32,876 nt of DNA from Betaproteobacteria bacterium RIFCSPLOWO2_12_FULL_62_58. GTDB taxonomy: Bacteria; Pseudomonadota; Gammaproteobacteria; Burkholderiales; SG8-41. Where the stretch lies: NCBI GenBank assembly GCA_001772005.1, contig MERI01000123.1:1-32876 (forward strand). Direction: 5' to 3'. The position numbers and the translations under genes are program-made. The notes beneath the pieces were generated by a model. That model ran no database searches. It was not told the DNA's origin and saw only the letters and a list, made by a program, of their open reading frames with translations. Position 1 is the stretch's first letter. Each line of letters opens with the position of its first letter. Below, one piece after another: positions 23,711 to 32,530 of this stretch.

Positions 23711-23738
23711 TTATTATCCGTCATTACCGCGCGATAAT
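23711..23738 (+). promoter_or_regulatory. possible promoter upstream of the PAS/GGDEF/EAL gene
   Basis: TTATTA (23711-23716), a 16-base spacer and GATAAT (23733-23738) resemble a sigma-70 promoter in a locally AT-richer patch 90 bases before the ATG. Support is by inspection only. Confidence 0.3.
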
Positions 23739-23828
23739 GTGGGAGTTTTCAAAGAGCGCCGAACGGGTGTAGCTCACCAGGATGAGTGGCCGCACGGAAC
23801 GCAGACGCGAAAACAGGGTGATTGCGGC

Positions 23829-26800
23829 ATGAAAAAGGCAACAAAAACGAAGCGTACGCGACGCAGAGGGCCCGGCAGCATGCGCGGCCCGAAAAGCGGC
23901 CCGGCGAAGGCGGTTTCGGCCTCACTGCCCAACGCCGGGGCGCGGGCATCGACGCTTAAGCCCCGGGCGGCGAGCGCGCGACGGCAGGAGTTGGCCGCGA
24001 CCTTCATGCGGGCATTCGAGCATGTGCCGGTCGGCATCGCGCACAACGATCTCGAGGGCCGCTTCCTTCGCGTCAACCGCAAGCTGAGCGAGATGCTGGG
24101 ATACAGCGCCGAAGAGCTGCTCGGGAAGAGCATCATGGAATTGAGCCATCCCGAGGACCGTGGCAGTCAACACCGGGCGGTGCTTGATGTCATCGAGGGT
24201 AGATCCGATTCTTTATCCGGCGAGCGACGGTTGTTGCGCAAAGACGGCTCGGTGGTGTGGGTGAACCGTACCATGACCTTGGCGCGTGCGGCGTCGGATG
24301 CGGAGTCGTACCTGATCCAGGTCATCGAGGACATCACCGAACGCAAGCGAAACGAGGCGCGAATTGCCCGCTTGAACCACGCGCGCCTCGTCATGGCGGG
24401 TTGCACCATGGCGATAGTGCGCGCCGCGACCGAGCCGGAGTTGTTCCAGGAGATATGCCGCAATCTGGTTGAATCCGGAGGTTACCGTCAAGCCTGGATC
24501 GGGCTGGCGGTCGATGATGCGGCAAAATCGATCCGGATCAGCGGCGCGGCGGGTTACGAACCTGGCTATATTGAGTCACGCGCACTCACCTGGGGCAGCG
24601 ACAGCGGGCGCCAGGGCGTGATGGGGCACGTGATCGCGAGCGGGAAACCCTACATCGCACAGAATATTCTGACCGACGAGCGCTTTTCGCGGCGCCGCGT
24701 GCGGGCGCTTGAAAAGGGTTATCAGTCTTCGATCACCCTGCCGCTCAAGGTCGAGGGCCGCTGTGTGGGCGGCATCAGCATCTACGCAGCGGAGGCGGAT
24801 GCTTTCGACCCGGACGAGATTGCGCTGCTCACCGTGCTTGCCGATGATGTCGCGTTCGGTGTGTCGGCGATTCGCACGCGCGAAGCGCGCGAGGAAGCGG
24901 AATCCCGCTCGCGCGATAACGCGCGCCGTTTCCAGCATGCATTCAACCAGGCGGCGGTCGGCATCGTGCACGCCGACCTCGACCGCAACATCCTCGAGGC
25001 GAATCAGAAGTTTTGCGAGATGGTGGGCTATGACGCGGAGGAAGTCCTGCGCATGAACCTGCGGCAGGTCAGCCATCCGGATGACTTGGGGCAAGACGCC
25101 CGGCCGCGCGCGCAACTCATTGCCGGAGAGATCGAGAATTTCTCATCCGAGAAACGCTACGTGCGCAAGGATGGCAGGGTCATCTGGGTGAGGCGGACGG
25201 CGTCGTTGGCGCGGGACGAGGCGGGCGATCCGCGGCACTTCATTTTCGTCGTCGAGGACGTGACCGAGCGCAAGGAACTCGAACGCCGCTTCGAGCTGAC
25301 GTTCGACCGCGCGGCGGTGGGAATGGCGCTGGGCAGTCTCGACGGCCGCTACCTGCTGGTGAATCAGAGGTTCGCCGGCATGCTGGGCTACTCGCGGGAA
25401 GAACTGAAGGGCAGGGCGGTGCTGGACCTCGTGCTTTCCGAAGACCATGCCGAAATGGGGCGGTTGCGGAAAAAACTGCTGAGCGGTGAACTGGACAGCA
25501 CTACCGACGAACGACGCTACATCCGCAAGGACGGACGCGTGATCTGGACCAGGCGCACGCTATCCCTGGCACGTGATTCGACTGGAACGCCGCTCTACTT
25601 CATCGGCGTAGCGGAAGACATCACCGCGAGCAAGGAACGCGAAGAGCGTTACCGCACGATCTTTGCGAACGCTGCGGTGGGGATAACGCATGTTGACCTT
25701 GAGGGGATTCTGGTGGACGTCAACCAGAAATTCTGCGACATGCTGGGCTACGCCAAGGACGAGCTCCTCGGCAAGGCGATCAAGGACATCACCTATCCGG
25801 ACGACTACGCGCAGGGATTCCAGTACCGGGCGCAACTCGCACAGGGTACGGCGAAATCGGCGGGGGGCGAGAAACGCTTCGTGCGCAAGGATGGCGCGAT
25901 CATATGGGCAAGGCGGACCATATCTGCCGCCTTCGATGACGCCGGCAAGCCGCAGTATCTGATCAGCGTGGTCGAGGACATCACGGAACGCAAACAGGCG
26001 GAACAAGCGTTGCGCGACGGTGAGGAACGTTATCGCAACCTGTTTGAGTTGGCCCCGCTGCCGCTGCTGGTAATGGACGAGGCGACTTTGCTGCTCTTGG
26101 CGGCGAACCGGGCGGCAGTGGAAAAATACGGCTACGCGCATGAAGAGTTTCTGTCGATGACGATTCTGGACCTGCAGCTGGAAGAAGATCGTGCGAACGT
26201 GGCGCAGCAACTGCGTCAACGCGACCCGCACAAGAGCGCGGTTTTTCAGAGGAGACATGCCACGAAGAGTGGCGAGGTGATTCTCGTTGAAGTCACGGCC
26301 CGGCCATTTGTGTTTCACGGCCGGCAATCCAGAATACTGCTGGTCAACGACATCTCCGAGCGCAAGCGCGCCGAAACCGCCTTGCAGGAGAGCGAAGAGC
26401 AATTCCGGCAGCTGGCGGGCAACATCCCGCAGGTGTTCTGGATAACGGACGTCCTGCAGCGGGAAATGATCTACGTCAGCCCCGCCTACGAGCGCATCAC
26501 CGGGCGGCCGATCGAACCGCTCAAAGCGAACGCGCGCGATTGGCTGAAGATCGTCCACGAGGAGGACCGCGAGCGGGTAAAGGCGGCAAGAAAAACGGCG
26601 TTGAGCGCGCAATATGACGAAGTGTTTCGCGTGGTCCGGCCCGACGGCACGATCCGGTGGGTGCGCGATCGGGCTTTTCCCGTGCGCGATGCCGAAGGCA
26701 AAGTCTACCGCATCACCGGGATTGCCGAGGACATCACCGAACGCCGGGAGGCGGAAGAACGCCTGAAGTATCTCGCGCATTATGACGCGCTGACCAGCTT

Positions 26801-28139
26801 GCCGAACCGCGTGCTGTTCTACGATCGTCTGAAGCAGGAACTCGCTCACGCGCGTCGCAACAATTGGGTGGTGGCGGTGATGTTCATCGATCTTGACCGG
26901 TTCAAGAACGTCAACGACACGCTCGGCCACGGCGCCGGCGACCGGCTGCTGAGGCAGGTGTCCGAGCGCCTGACGGGGTGCGTGCGCACCGGCGACACCG
27001 TGGGTCGCCTCGGCGGCGACGAATTCGCGATCGTGCTCTCCAACATCGGCGGTCCCCGCGATGCAAGCGTCGTGGCGCAGAAGATCATGGCTTCGTTGAG
27101 CGACCCTTTTCAACTGCAGCGCAACGAGGTGTTTATCACGACGAGCATCGGCATCACGCTGTTCCCCACGGACAGCCCCGACCAGGACACACTGATCCGC
27201 AATGCCGATACCGCTATGTATCGCGCCAAGGAACTCGGCCGCAACAGCTGCCAGTTCTATACGCCGGAAATGAATGCCCGCGCGCTGGAGAAACTGAGCC
27301 TGGAGAGCAGTCTGCGGCGGGCGCTGGAGCGCAGGGAATTCATGCTGTACTTCCAGCCAAAAGTGAGCCTCGCCAGCGGCGAGATCACCGGGGTGGAAGC
27401 CCTGCTGCGCTGGCGGCACCCCGATCTCGGTCTGGTGTCTCCGGTCGATTTCATGCCGATGCTGGAGGAGACAGGGCTTATCGTGCCCACAGGCGAGTGG
27501 GTGATCCGCGCAGCGTGCGCGCAGGTCCGATCCTGGCAGCAAGCGGGCATCAAGCCGGTGCCGGTCGCGGTCAACCTTTCTGCGCGCCAATTCCAGTCCA
27601 GGGATCTCGGCGCGACCATTTCACGCATACTCGAAGAAGAAAGGGTCCGCCACGATCTGCTGGAGCTCGAGATAACGGAAAGCTCTATCGCCAACAATAC
27701 GGAAGAAGCTGCCGAGACGCTTGCCTTCCTGAATGCGCTCGGCGTGCGCGTGGCGATCGATGATTTCGGCACAGGCCATTCCAGTCTCAGCCGGCTCAAG
27801 CGCTTCCCGCTCGACGCGCTCAAGATCGATAGCTCGTTTGTGCGCGATATCACGACCGATGCCGACGACGCGGCGATCACGCGCGCCATAATCACCATGG
27901 CGCACAGCCTTGGCCTTGCGGTGGTCGCGGAGGGCGTGGAAACCGAGCAGCAGCTCAACTTCCTCAGTGCCAACGGTTGCGATGAGATCCAGGGGTATTA
28001 TTTTTCGACTCCGCTGTCGGCGGAGGACTGCACGGCGCTGATCCGGAGCGGGCAGCGCCTGCCGCGGCCGGGGCGAAACGCTTTGGTGGAGCCGCCGGCG
28101 GCGCTGCTGGCCGGGAATGCGGCACTGTCCGACAGGTAG
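23829..28139 (+). CDS. PAS-GAF-PAS(x5)-GGDEF-EAL c-di-GMP signalling protein
   Basis: This 1436-residue cytoplasmic-looking sensor has no membrane helices. Domain order by residue: basic low-complexity N-terminus (1-55), PAS1 (~60-172), GAF (~181-350), PAS2 (~367-480), PAS3 (~488-600), PAS4 (~606-718), PAS5 (~734-845), PAS6 (~857-970), GGDEF (~981-1145), EAL (~1160-1410). The cyclase motif is intact (RLGGDEFAIVL, residues 1062-1066) with an inhibitory RxxD site (RTGD) five residues upstream. The EAL domain keeps GVEALLRW, VNLSARQFQ, ELEITES, DDFGTGHSSL and QGYYFSTPL, so both synthesis and breakdown of c-di-GMP are possible. Each PAS ends in a DITERK-type coil. The start at 23829 is chosen over a GTG at 23739; no strong ribosome site exists at either. 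Confidence 0.95.
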   Translation: MKKATKTKRTRRRGPGSMRGPKSGPAKAVSASLPNAGARASTLKPRAASARRQELAATFMRAFEHVPVGIAHNDLEGRFLRVNRKLSEMLGYSAEELLGKSIMELSHPEDRGSQHRAVLDVIEGRSDSLSGERRLLRKDGSVVWVNRTMTLARAASDAESYLIQVIEDITERKRNEARIARLNHARLVMAGCTMAIVRAATEPELFQEICRNLVESGGYRQAWIGLAVDDAAKSIRISGAAGYEPGYIESRALTWGSDSGRQGVMGHVIASGKPYIAQNILTDERFSRRRVRALEKGYQSSITLPLKVEGRCVGGISIYAAEADAFDPDEIALLTVLADDVAFGVSAIRTREAREEAESRSRDNARRFQHAFNQAAVGIVHADLDRNILEANQKFCEMVGYDAEEVLRMNLRQVSHPDDLGQDARPRAQLIAGEIENFSSEKRYVRKDGRVIWVRRTASLARDEAGDPRHFIFVVEDVTERKELERRFELTFDRAAVGMALGSLDGRYLLVNQRFAGMLGYSREELKGRAVLDLVLSEDHAEMGRLRKKLLSGELDSTTDERRYIRKDGRVIWTRRTLSLARDSTGTPLYFIGVAEDITASKEREERYRTIFANAAVGITHVDLEGILVDVNQKFCDMLGYAKDELLGKAIKDITYPDDYAQGFQYRAQLAQGTAKSAGGEKRFVRKDGAIIWARRTISAAFDDAGKPQYLISVVEDITERKQAEQALRDGEERYRNLFELAPLPLLVMDEATLLLLAANRAAVEKYGYAHEEFLSMTILDLQLEEDRANVAQQLRQRDPHKSAVFQRRHATKSGEVILVEVTARPFVFHGRQSRILLVNDISERKRAETALQESEEQFRQLAGNIPQVFWITDVLQREMIYVSPAYERITGRPIEPLKANARDWLKIVHEEDRERVKAARKTALSAQYDEVFRVVRPDGTIRWVRDRAFPVRDAEGKVYRITGIAEDITERREAEERLKYLAHYDALTSLPNRVLFYDRLKQELAHARRNNWVVAVMFIDLDRFKNVNDTLGHGAGDRLLRQVSERLTGCVRTGDTVGRLGGDEFAIVLSNIGGPRDASVVAQKIMASLSDPFQLQRNEVFITTSIGITLFPTDSPDQDTLIRNADTAMYRAKELGRNSCQFYTPEMNARALEKLSLESSLRRALERREFMLYFQPKVSLASGEITGVEALLRWRHPDLGLVSPVDFMPMLEETGLIVPTGEWVIRAACAQVRSWQQAGIKPVPVAVNLSARQFQSRDLGATISRILEEERVRHDLLELEITESSIANNTEEAAETLAFLNALGVRVAIDDFGTGHSSLSRLKRFPLDALKIDSSFVRDITTDADDAAITRAIITMAHSLGLAVVAEGVETEQQLNFLSANGCDEIQGYYFSTPLSAEDCTALIRSGQRLPRPGRNALVEPPAALLAGNAALSDR

Positions 28140-28169
28140 CGGCCGTCGCGCACCGCGTGAGCGAAACGC

Positions 28170-28538
28170 TCAATCGACCAGGATCGCCGCCAGGACTTTT
28201 CTGCTTTCCGCTATCAGGATGTTGTAAGTGCGGCAGGCGGCCTTGCTGTCCATGACTTCCAGTCCAATACCGGCAGCGGTGACCAGTCGCGCCAACTCCG
28301 GTCGCGGGAAGCGCAGTGTCGCGCCGGTGCCGAGGATCACGATTTCGGGTTTGAGCGCGAGCAGGGACTCGAAATGCGCCGCACCCAGCGTCTCAAATCC
28401 GGAGATGTTCCACTCCGTGATGCTGTCGGCGGCCACCACGATGTGCTTGTCGTGGCGCACGTGGTTGATTGCCACATAGCCCGGGCCATAACCGGTGAAG
28501 AGATTTTGGCCGCTGGGGATGGCCAGCTGCAGTTTCAT
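28170..28538 (-). CDS. Mth938-like (DUF498) domain protein
   Basis: This 122-residue protein belongs to the Mth938/NDUFAF3-like family. Visible parts are VAINHVRHDKHIVVAADSI, WNISGFETLGAAHFESLLA, PEIVILGTGATLRFP and MDSKAACRTYNILIAESRKV, which is the family's usual end. The mitochondrial relative NDUFAF3 helps assemble complex I; the bacterial function is unsettled. The start at 28538 gives the normal length; the frame is open further but runs into the divergent alaC promoter and coding region. It is divergent from alaC with an 88-base gap and convergent with the c-di-GMP gene. Confidence 0.88.
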   Translation of the reverse strand: MKLQLAIPSGQNLFTGYGPGYVAINHVRHDKHIVVAADSITEWNISGFETLGAAHFESLLALKPEIVILGTGATLRFPRPELARLVTAAGIGLEVMDSKAACRTYNILIAESRKVLAAILVD

Positions 28539-28560
28539 GGGACGTCGATAACCCGCTGAT

Positions 28561-28589
28561 TTGCTATGGGTAACCCGCTCCGTTAGAAT
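28561..28589 (+). promoter_or_regulatory. possible alaC promoter
   Basis: TTGCTA (28561-28566), a 17-base spacer and TAGAAT (28584-28589) lie about 40 bases before the alaC ATG in the divergent gap. Inspection only. Confidence 0.4.
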
Positions 28590-28626
28590 TATACGCTTTT
28601 TCACCGGAGCGCCTTTCCCGCCAGCA

Positions 28627-29811
28627 ATGGAAGAGTTTCCACGCATAAGACGCCTGCCGCCGTACGTCTTCAACGTAACCGGCGAGTTGAAGCTCGCCGC
28701 ACGCCGGCGCGGCGAGGACATCATCGACTTCAGCATGGGCAATCCCGACCAGCCGACGCCGCGCCACATCGTCGACAAGCTGATCGAATCCGTGCAGCGG
28801 CCGGATACGCACCGCTATTCGGTATCGAAGGGCATCCCGCGGCTGCGGCGCGCGATCTGCAACTGGTACAAGGCGCGCTATGACGTCGAGCTCGATCCCG
28901 ATGCGGAGGCGATCGTCACGATCGGCTCCAAGGAAGGCATCGCGCATCTTGCGCTCGCCACCCTCGACACCGGCGATATCGTGCTGGTGCCGAACCCGAG
29001 CTACCCGATCCACATCTATGGGCCCGTGATCGCGGGTGCCGACATCCGCCACGTGCCGATGCATGCGGACGTCGATTTTTTCGAGTCGCTCGAGCGCGCG
29101 ATCCAGGATTCGTATCCGAAGCCCAAGATGCTGATCGTCAACTTCCCGAGCAACCCGACCACGCACTGCGTGGAACTGCCGTTTTTCGAGCGCCTCGTGG
29201 CGATCGCCCGCGAGCATCACATTTACGTCGTACACGATCTCGCGTATGCGGACATCGTGTTCGACGGCTACCGGGCGCCTTCGATCATGCAGGTGCCGGG
29301 CGCGCGAGATATCGCGGTCGAGTTCTTCACCATGTCGAAGAGCTACAACATGGCGGGCTGGCGCGTGGGTTTCATGGTCGGCAACAAGGAGCTGGTGACG
29401 GCGCTTGCGCGCATGAAGAGCTATCACGATTACGGCATGTTCACGCCGATCCAGGTCGCCTCGATCATCGCGCTCGAAGGCCCTCAGGACTGTGTCGCGG
29501 CGGTGCGCGCCGTATACCAGGGACGCCGCGACGTCTTGTGCAGCGGACTCGATGCGGTCGGCTGGCGGGTCGAGAAACCCAAAGCCACGATGTACATCTG
29601 GGCGCCCATTCCCGAGCAGTACAAGAGCATGGGCTCGCTCGAGTTTGCGAAGAAGCTGCTGGCTGACGCCAAAGTCGCGATATCGCCCGGCACCGGTTTC
29701 GGGCACTACGGTGACGATCATGTGCGATTCGCCCTGATAGAGAACGAGGCGCGCACGCGCCAGGCGCTGCGCGGCGTCAAGGAAATGTTCAAGAAGGACG
29801 GACTATTGTGA
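28627..29811 (+). CDS. alaC: alanine transaminase, class I/II PLP aminotransferase
   Basis: This 394-residue fold-type I aminotransferase resembles AlaC, which makes alanine from pyruvate and glutamate. Motifs include [12 protein letters not shown] (substrate region), [43 protein letters not shown] (the Asn contacting PLP), [13 protein letters not shown] (the Asp-x-x-Tyr pair), and the PLP-lysine motif [14 protein letters not shown]. Near the C-terminus are [16 protein letters not shown] and the substrate-carboxylate Arg. It precedes hom and thrC, the betaproteobacterial arrangement that led these enzymes to be grouped with aspartate-family metabolism. An inverted repeat separates it from hom. 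Confidence 0.93.
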   Translation: MEEFPRIRRLPPYVFNVTGELKLAARRRGEDIIDFSMGNPDQPTPRHIVDKLIESVQRPDTHRYSVSKGIPRLRRAICNWYKARYDVELDPDAEAIVTIGSKEGIAHLALATLDTGDIVLVPNPSYPIHIYGPVIAGADIRHVPMHADVDFFESLERAIQDSYPKPKMLIVNFPSNPTTHCVELPFFERLVAIAREHHIYVVHDLAYADIVFDGYRAPSIMQVPGARDIAVEFFTMSKSYNMAGWRVGFMVGNKELVTALARMKSYHDYGMFTPIQVASIIALEGPQDCVAAVRAVYQGRRDVLCSGLDAVGWRVEKPKATMYIWAPIPEQYKSMGSLEFAKKLLADAKVAISPGTGFGHYGDDHVRFALIENEARTRQALRGVKEMFKKDGLL

Positions 29812-29958
29812 ACGAGGAACGCGGAACGATGAACGCGGAACTGAAAATTTGTTGATGATGGTTAGCGTAAATAGGAAAATCGTATCGGGCATGCCGGGAT
29901 GCGCGACCGAGTCGCTTCGCGGTTTTTGTTCATCGTTCATTGTTCATCGTTCATCGTT
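29812..29958. repeat. alaC-hom gap with inverted short-period repeats
   Basis: GAACGATGAAC (29824-29834), in a run of GGAACG-type units, is exactly complementary to GTTCATCGTTC at 29928-29938 and again at 29942-29952. The second set ends seven bases before the hom ATG, so the fold could mask hom initiation. No ribosome site precedes the ATG. Confidence 0.75.
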
Positions 29959-31269
29959 ATGAAGCCAATCAATGTCGGGCTGTTGGGTATCGGCACCGTC
30001 GGCAGCGGCACTTTCACCGTCCTGCGGCGCAATCAGGAGGAGATCTCGCGCCGCGCCGGTTGCGCGATCACCATGACAATGGTCGCCGACAAGGAGGTCG
30101 AGAAGGCAAGATCGATCGTGGAAGGGCTCGCGAGCGTGACCGCCGACGCTTTTGAAGTCGTCAATAACCGCGACATCGACATCGTGGTCGAGTTGATCGG
30201 CGGCACCACCGTGGCCAAGGCGCTGATCCTGGAAGCGATCGCCAACGGCAAGCACGTCGTCACCGCCAACAAGGCGCTGCTCGCCCGGCATGGCAACGAA
30301 ATTTTTGCCGCGGCGCAGAAACAGGACGTGATGGTGGCATTCGAGGCCGCAGTCGGCGGCGGCATCCCCATCATCAAATTGCTGCGCGAGGGGCTGACGG
30401 CAAACCGCATCGAGTGGATCGCCGGCATCATCAACGGCACCAGCAACTTCATCCTGTCGGAAATGCGCGAGAAGGGAGCAGGCTTCAACGACGCGCTCAA
30501 GGAGGCGCAGCGCCTCGGTTACGCCGAGGCCGACCCGACTTTCGACATCGAAGGGGTGGACGCGGCGCACAAGCTCACGATCATGGCGGCGATCGGCTTC
30601 GGCATCCCGATGCAGTTTTCCGCGGCCTATATTGAAGGCATTTCCAAACTTGCCCGGGAGGATATCCGCTACGCGGAGGAGCTCGGCTACCGCATCAAGC
30701 TGCTTGGCATCGCCAAGCGCAAGCCTCGGGGTATCGAACTCCGGGTGCATCCAACGCTGATCCCGGCGCGCCGGCTGATCGCCAACGTCGAAGGCGTAAT
30801 GAACGCGATTCTCGTCAAGGGCGACGCGGTCGGGCAGACGATGTACTACGGGGCAGGCGCGGGCGCCGAGCCTACGGCTTCGGCGGTGGTCGCGGACCTG
30901 GTCGATGTTGCGCGCATGCTTACCGCCGATCCCGAGCACCGCGTACCGCATCTCGCGTTCCAGCCCGATCGGTTATCGAACGTGCCCATCCTGCCGATCG
31001 GGGAGGTCGAGACCGCTTACTATTTGCGCATGCGCGTCTATGACAAGCCGGGGGTGCTGGCGGATATCACTCGCATACTCGCCGATCTCGGCATCTCGAT
31101 CGACGCGATGGTGCAGAAGGAGCCCCATGAAGGCGAAGATCAGGTCGACATCATCATGCTCACCCACCAGACCGTCGAGAAACATGTCAACGCCGCGATG
31201 GCCAGGATCGAGACGCTGCCGGTGGTGGCGGGCAAAGTCACGCGCATCCGCCTTGAACAGCTCAACTGA
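29959..31269 (+). CDS. hom: homoserine dehydrogenase
   Basis: This 436-residue enzyme reduces aspartate semialdehyde to homoserine in threonine and methionine synthesis. The N-terminal nucleotide fold has GLLGIGTVGSGTF. The catalytic domain shows ANKALLARHG, FEAAVGGGIPIIK, GIINGTSNFIL, GYAEADPTFDIEGVDAAHKL with the catalytic Asp and Lys. A C-terminal ACT domain (~res 350-430, from YYLRMRVYDKPGVLADITRI) implies feedback control by threonine. The start at 29959 begins with the conserved MKPINVGLLG; codons upstream are only a translation of TTCATCG repeats. thrC follows after 18 bases. Confidence 0.96.
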   Translation: MKPINVGLLGIGTVGSGTFTVLRRNQEEISRRAGCAITMTMVADKEVEKARSIVEGLASVTADAFEVVNNRDIDIVVELIGGTTVAKALILEAIANGKHVVTANKALLARHGNEIFAAAQKQDVMVAFEAAVGGGIPIIKLLREGLTANRIEWIAGIINGTSNFILSEMREKGAGFNDALKEAQRLGYAEADPTFDIEGVDAAHKLTIMAAIGFGIPMQFSAAYIEGISKLAREDIRYAEELGYRIKLLGIAKRKPRGIELRVHPTLIPARRLIANVEGVMNAILVKGDAVGQTMYYGAGAGAEPTASAVVADLVDVARMLTADPEHRVPHLAFQPDRLSNVPILPIGEVETAYYLRMRVYDKPGVLADITRILADLGISIDAMVQKEPHEGEDQVDIIMLTHQTVEKHVNAAMARIETLPVVAGKVTRIRLEQLN

Positions 31270-31287
31270 GAACCTTGAGCACGAAAC

Positions 31288-32409
31288 ATGGAACGGTATA
31301 ACGGACTCATCGACAAATACCGCGACCGTCTGCCGGCCGGCGCGGGCACGAAGATCGTCTCGCTCAACGAGGGCAACACGCCGCTGATCGAACTTGAAAC
31401 CCTGCCGCGGCTCATCCGGAAAAACGTCCGCATCTACGGCAAGTTCGAAGGGCTCAATCCGACCGGCTCGTTCAAGGACCGCGGCATGACCATGGCGGTG
31501 ACCAAGGCGGTCGAATCCGGCGCCAAGGCGATCATCTGCGCCTCGACCGGCAACACCTCGGCGGCGGCCGCCGCCTACGCGGCGCGCGCCGGCATCGCCT
31601 GTTTCGTGCTGATCCCGGAGGGCAAGATCGCGCTCGGCAAGCTCTCGCAGGCGATGATGCACGGCTCGGTGGTGATCCAGATCCGCGGCAACTTCGATGA
31701 CGGCATGCGCCTGGTGCAGGAAGTCGCGAGGACCACGCCGGTCAACATCGTCAACTCGATCAATCCCTACCGGCTGCAGGGGCAGAAGACCATCGCCTTC
31801 GAAGTGATCGAGGCGTTGCCCGATGCGCCGGATTACCACGCGCTGCCGGTCGGCAACGCCGGCAACATCACCGCGCACTGGATCGGTTATTCGGAAGCCG
31901 TGTGCGAAAATACCCGGGCCTGCGCGTTTTGCGCGGGCAAGTGCAGTTTTCACAGGGCGAAGATCGCGACGCGGCGGCCGATCATGCTCGGCTATCAGGC
32001 GTCTGGCGCTGCGCCGATCTTGCGCGGTCGGCCGGTCGAGAATCCTGAGACGGTCGCCACGGCGATCCGCATCGGCAATCCGGTATCCTGGCAGCAGGCC
32101 GTGGCCGCCCAGCAGGAATCGGGCGGCTGGTTCGGCGAGTGCACGGACGGCGAAATCCTGCACGTGCAGAAGTTGCTCGCGCAGACCGAAGGGGTCTTCT
32201 GCGAACCCGCTTCCGCCATATCGCTCGCCGGCGTGCTCAAGGACCTTGAACTGGGCAAGATCGGCGAGGGCAGCACCATCGTCTGCACCTTGACCGGCCA
32301 TGGCCTCAAGGACCCCGATACCGCGATCGCGCAAAGCGCGAAGCCGTTGACGGTCGATGCCGAGCGGGCTGAAATCGAGCGCGTGATCCGCGAAAATCTC
32401 AAGACCTGA
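31288..32409 (+). CDS. thrC: threonine synthase with a cysteine-rich insertion
   Basis: This 373-residue PLP enzyme converts O-phosphohomoserine to threonine. It is of the short type. The PLP lysine is Lys63 in [11 protein letters not shown], followed by [37 protein letters not shown], and the phosphate-binding loop [13 protein letters not shown] (~187-199). After WIGYSEA come about 20 extra residues ([19 protein letters not shown], 205-223) before the usual [19 protein letters not shown] resumes. The insert holds Cys206, 212, 215, 219 and His222. Short-type enzymes are about 350 residues, which fits an added segment. It is 18 bases downstream of hom and surely cotranscribed. Confidence 0.95.
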   Translation: MERYNGLIDKYRDRLPAGAGTKIVSLNEGNTPLIELETLPRLIRKNVRIYGKFEGLNPTGSFKDRGMTMAVTKAVESGAKAIICASTGNTSAAAAAYAARAGIACFVLIPEGKIALGKLSQAMMHGSVVIQIRGNFDDGMRLVQEVARTTPVNIVNSINPYRLQGQKTIAFEVIEALPDAPDYHALPVGNAGNITAHWIGYSEAVCENTRACAFCAGKCSFHRAKIATRRPIMLGYQASGAAPILRGRPVENPETVATAIRIGNPVSWQQAVAAQQESGGWFGECTDGEILHVQKLLAQTEGVFCEPASAISLAGVLKDLELGKIGEGSTIVCTLTGHGLKDPDTAIAQSAKPLTVDAERAEIERVIRENLKT

Positions 32410-32530
32410 ACCGCCAAGATTCTTTTCAATACCCCCTTGAGGGGTACGCTAAGGCCGCCAAGAAAAACAAGAACAACAGTGGAACCGCCAAGACGCCAAG
32501 CACGCCAAGAAGTGCAAGACAAATCGCAAA
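32410..32530. repeat. AACCGCCAAG-type repeat interrupted by the mini-element
   Basis: Units GAACCGCCAAG (32408), GGCCGCCAAG (32453) and AACCGCCAAGACGCCAAGCA followed by CGCCAAG (32482 on) form a short-period repeat. Between the first two sits ATTCTTTTCAATACCC (32419-32434) joined to CCTTGAGGGGTACGC (32435-32449), matching 15811-15853. The element contains a stem TACCCC/GGGGTA around CTTGA. Confidence 0.65.

Noticed and set aside
25560..27590. A 676-codon open frame antisense to the PAS/GGDEF/EAL gene
   Set aside because: It is rich in His, Arg, Val and Asp as expected for the complement of a GC-rich gene, lacks domain motifs, and the plus strand there encodes clear PAS and GGDEF domains.
30973..32334. 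A 453-codon open frame antisense to hom and thrC
   Set aside because: It spans two genes with unmistakable sense-strand motifs and has a His/Arg/Asp-rich composition without recognisable domains.
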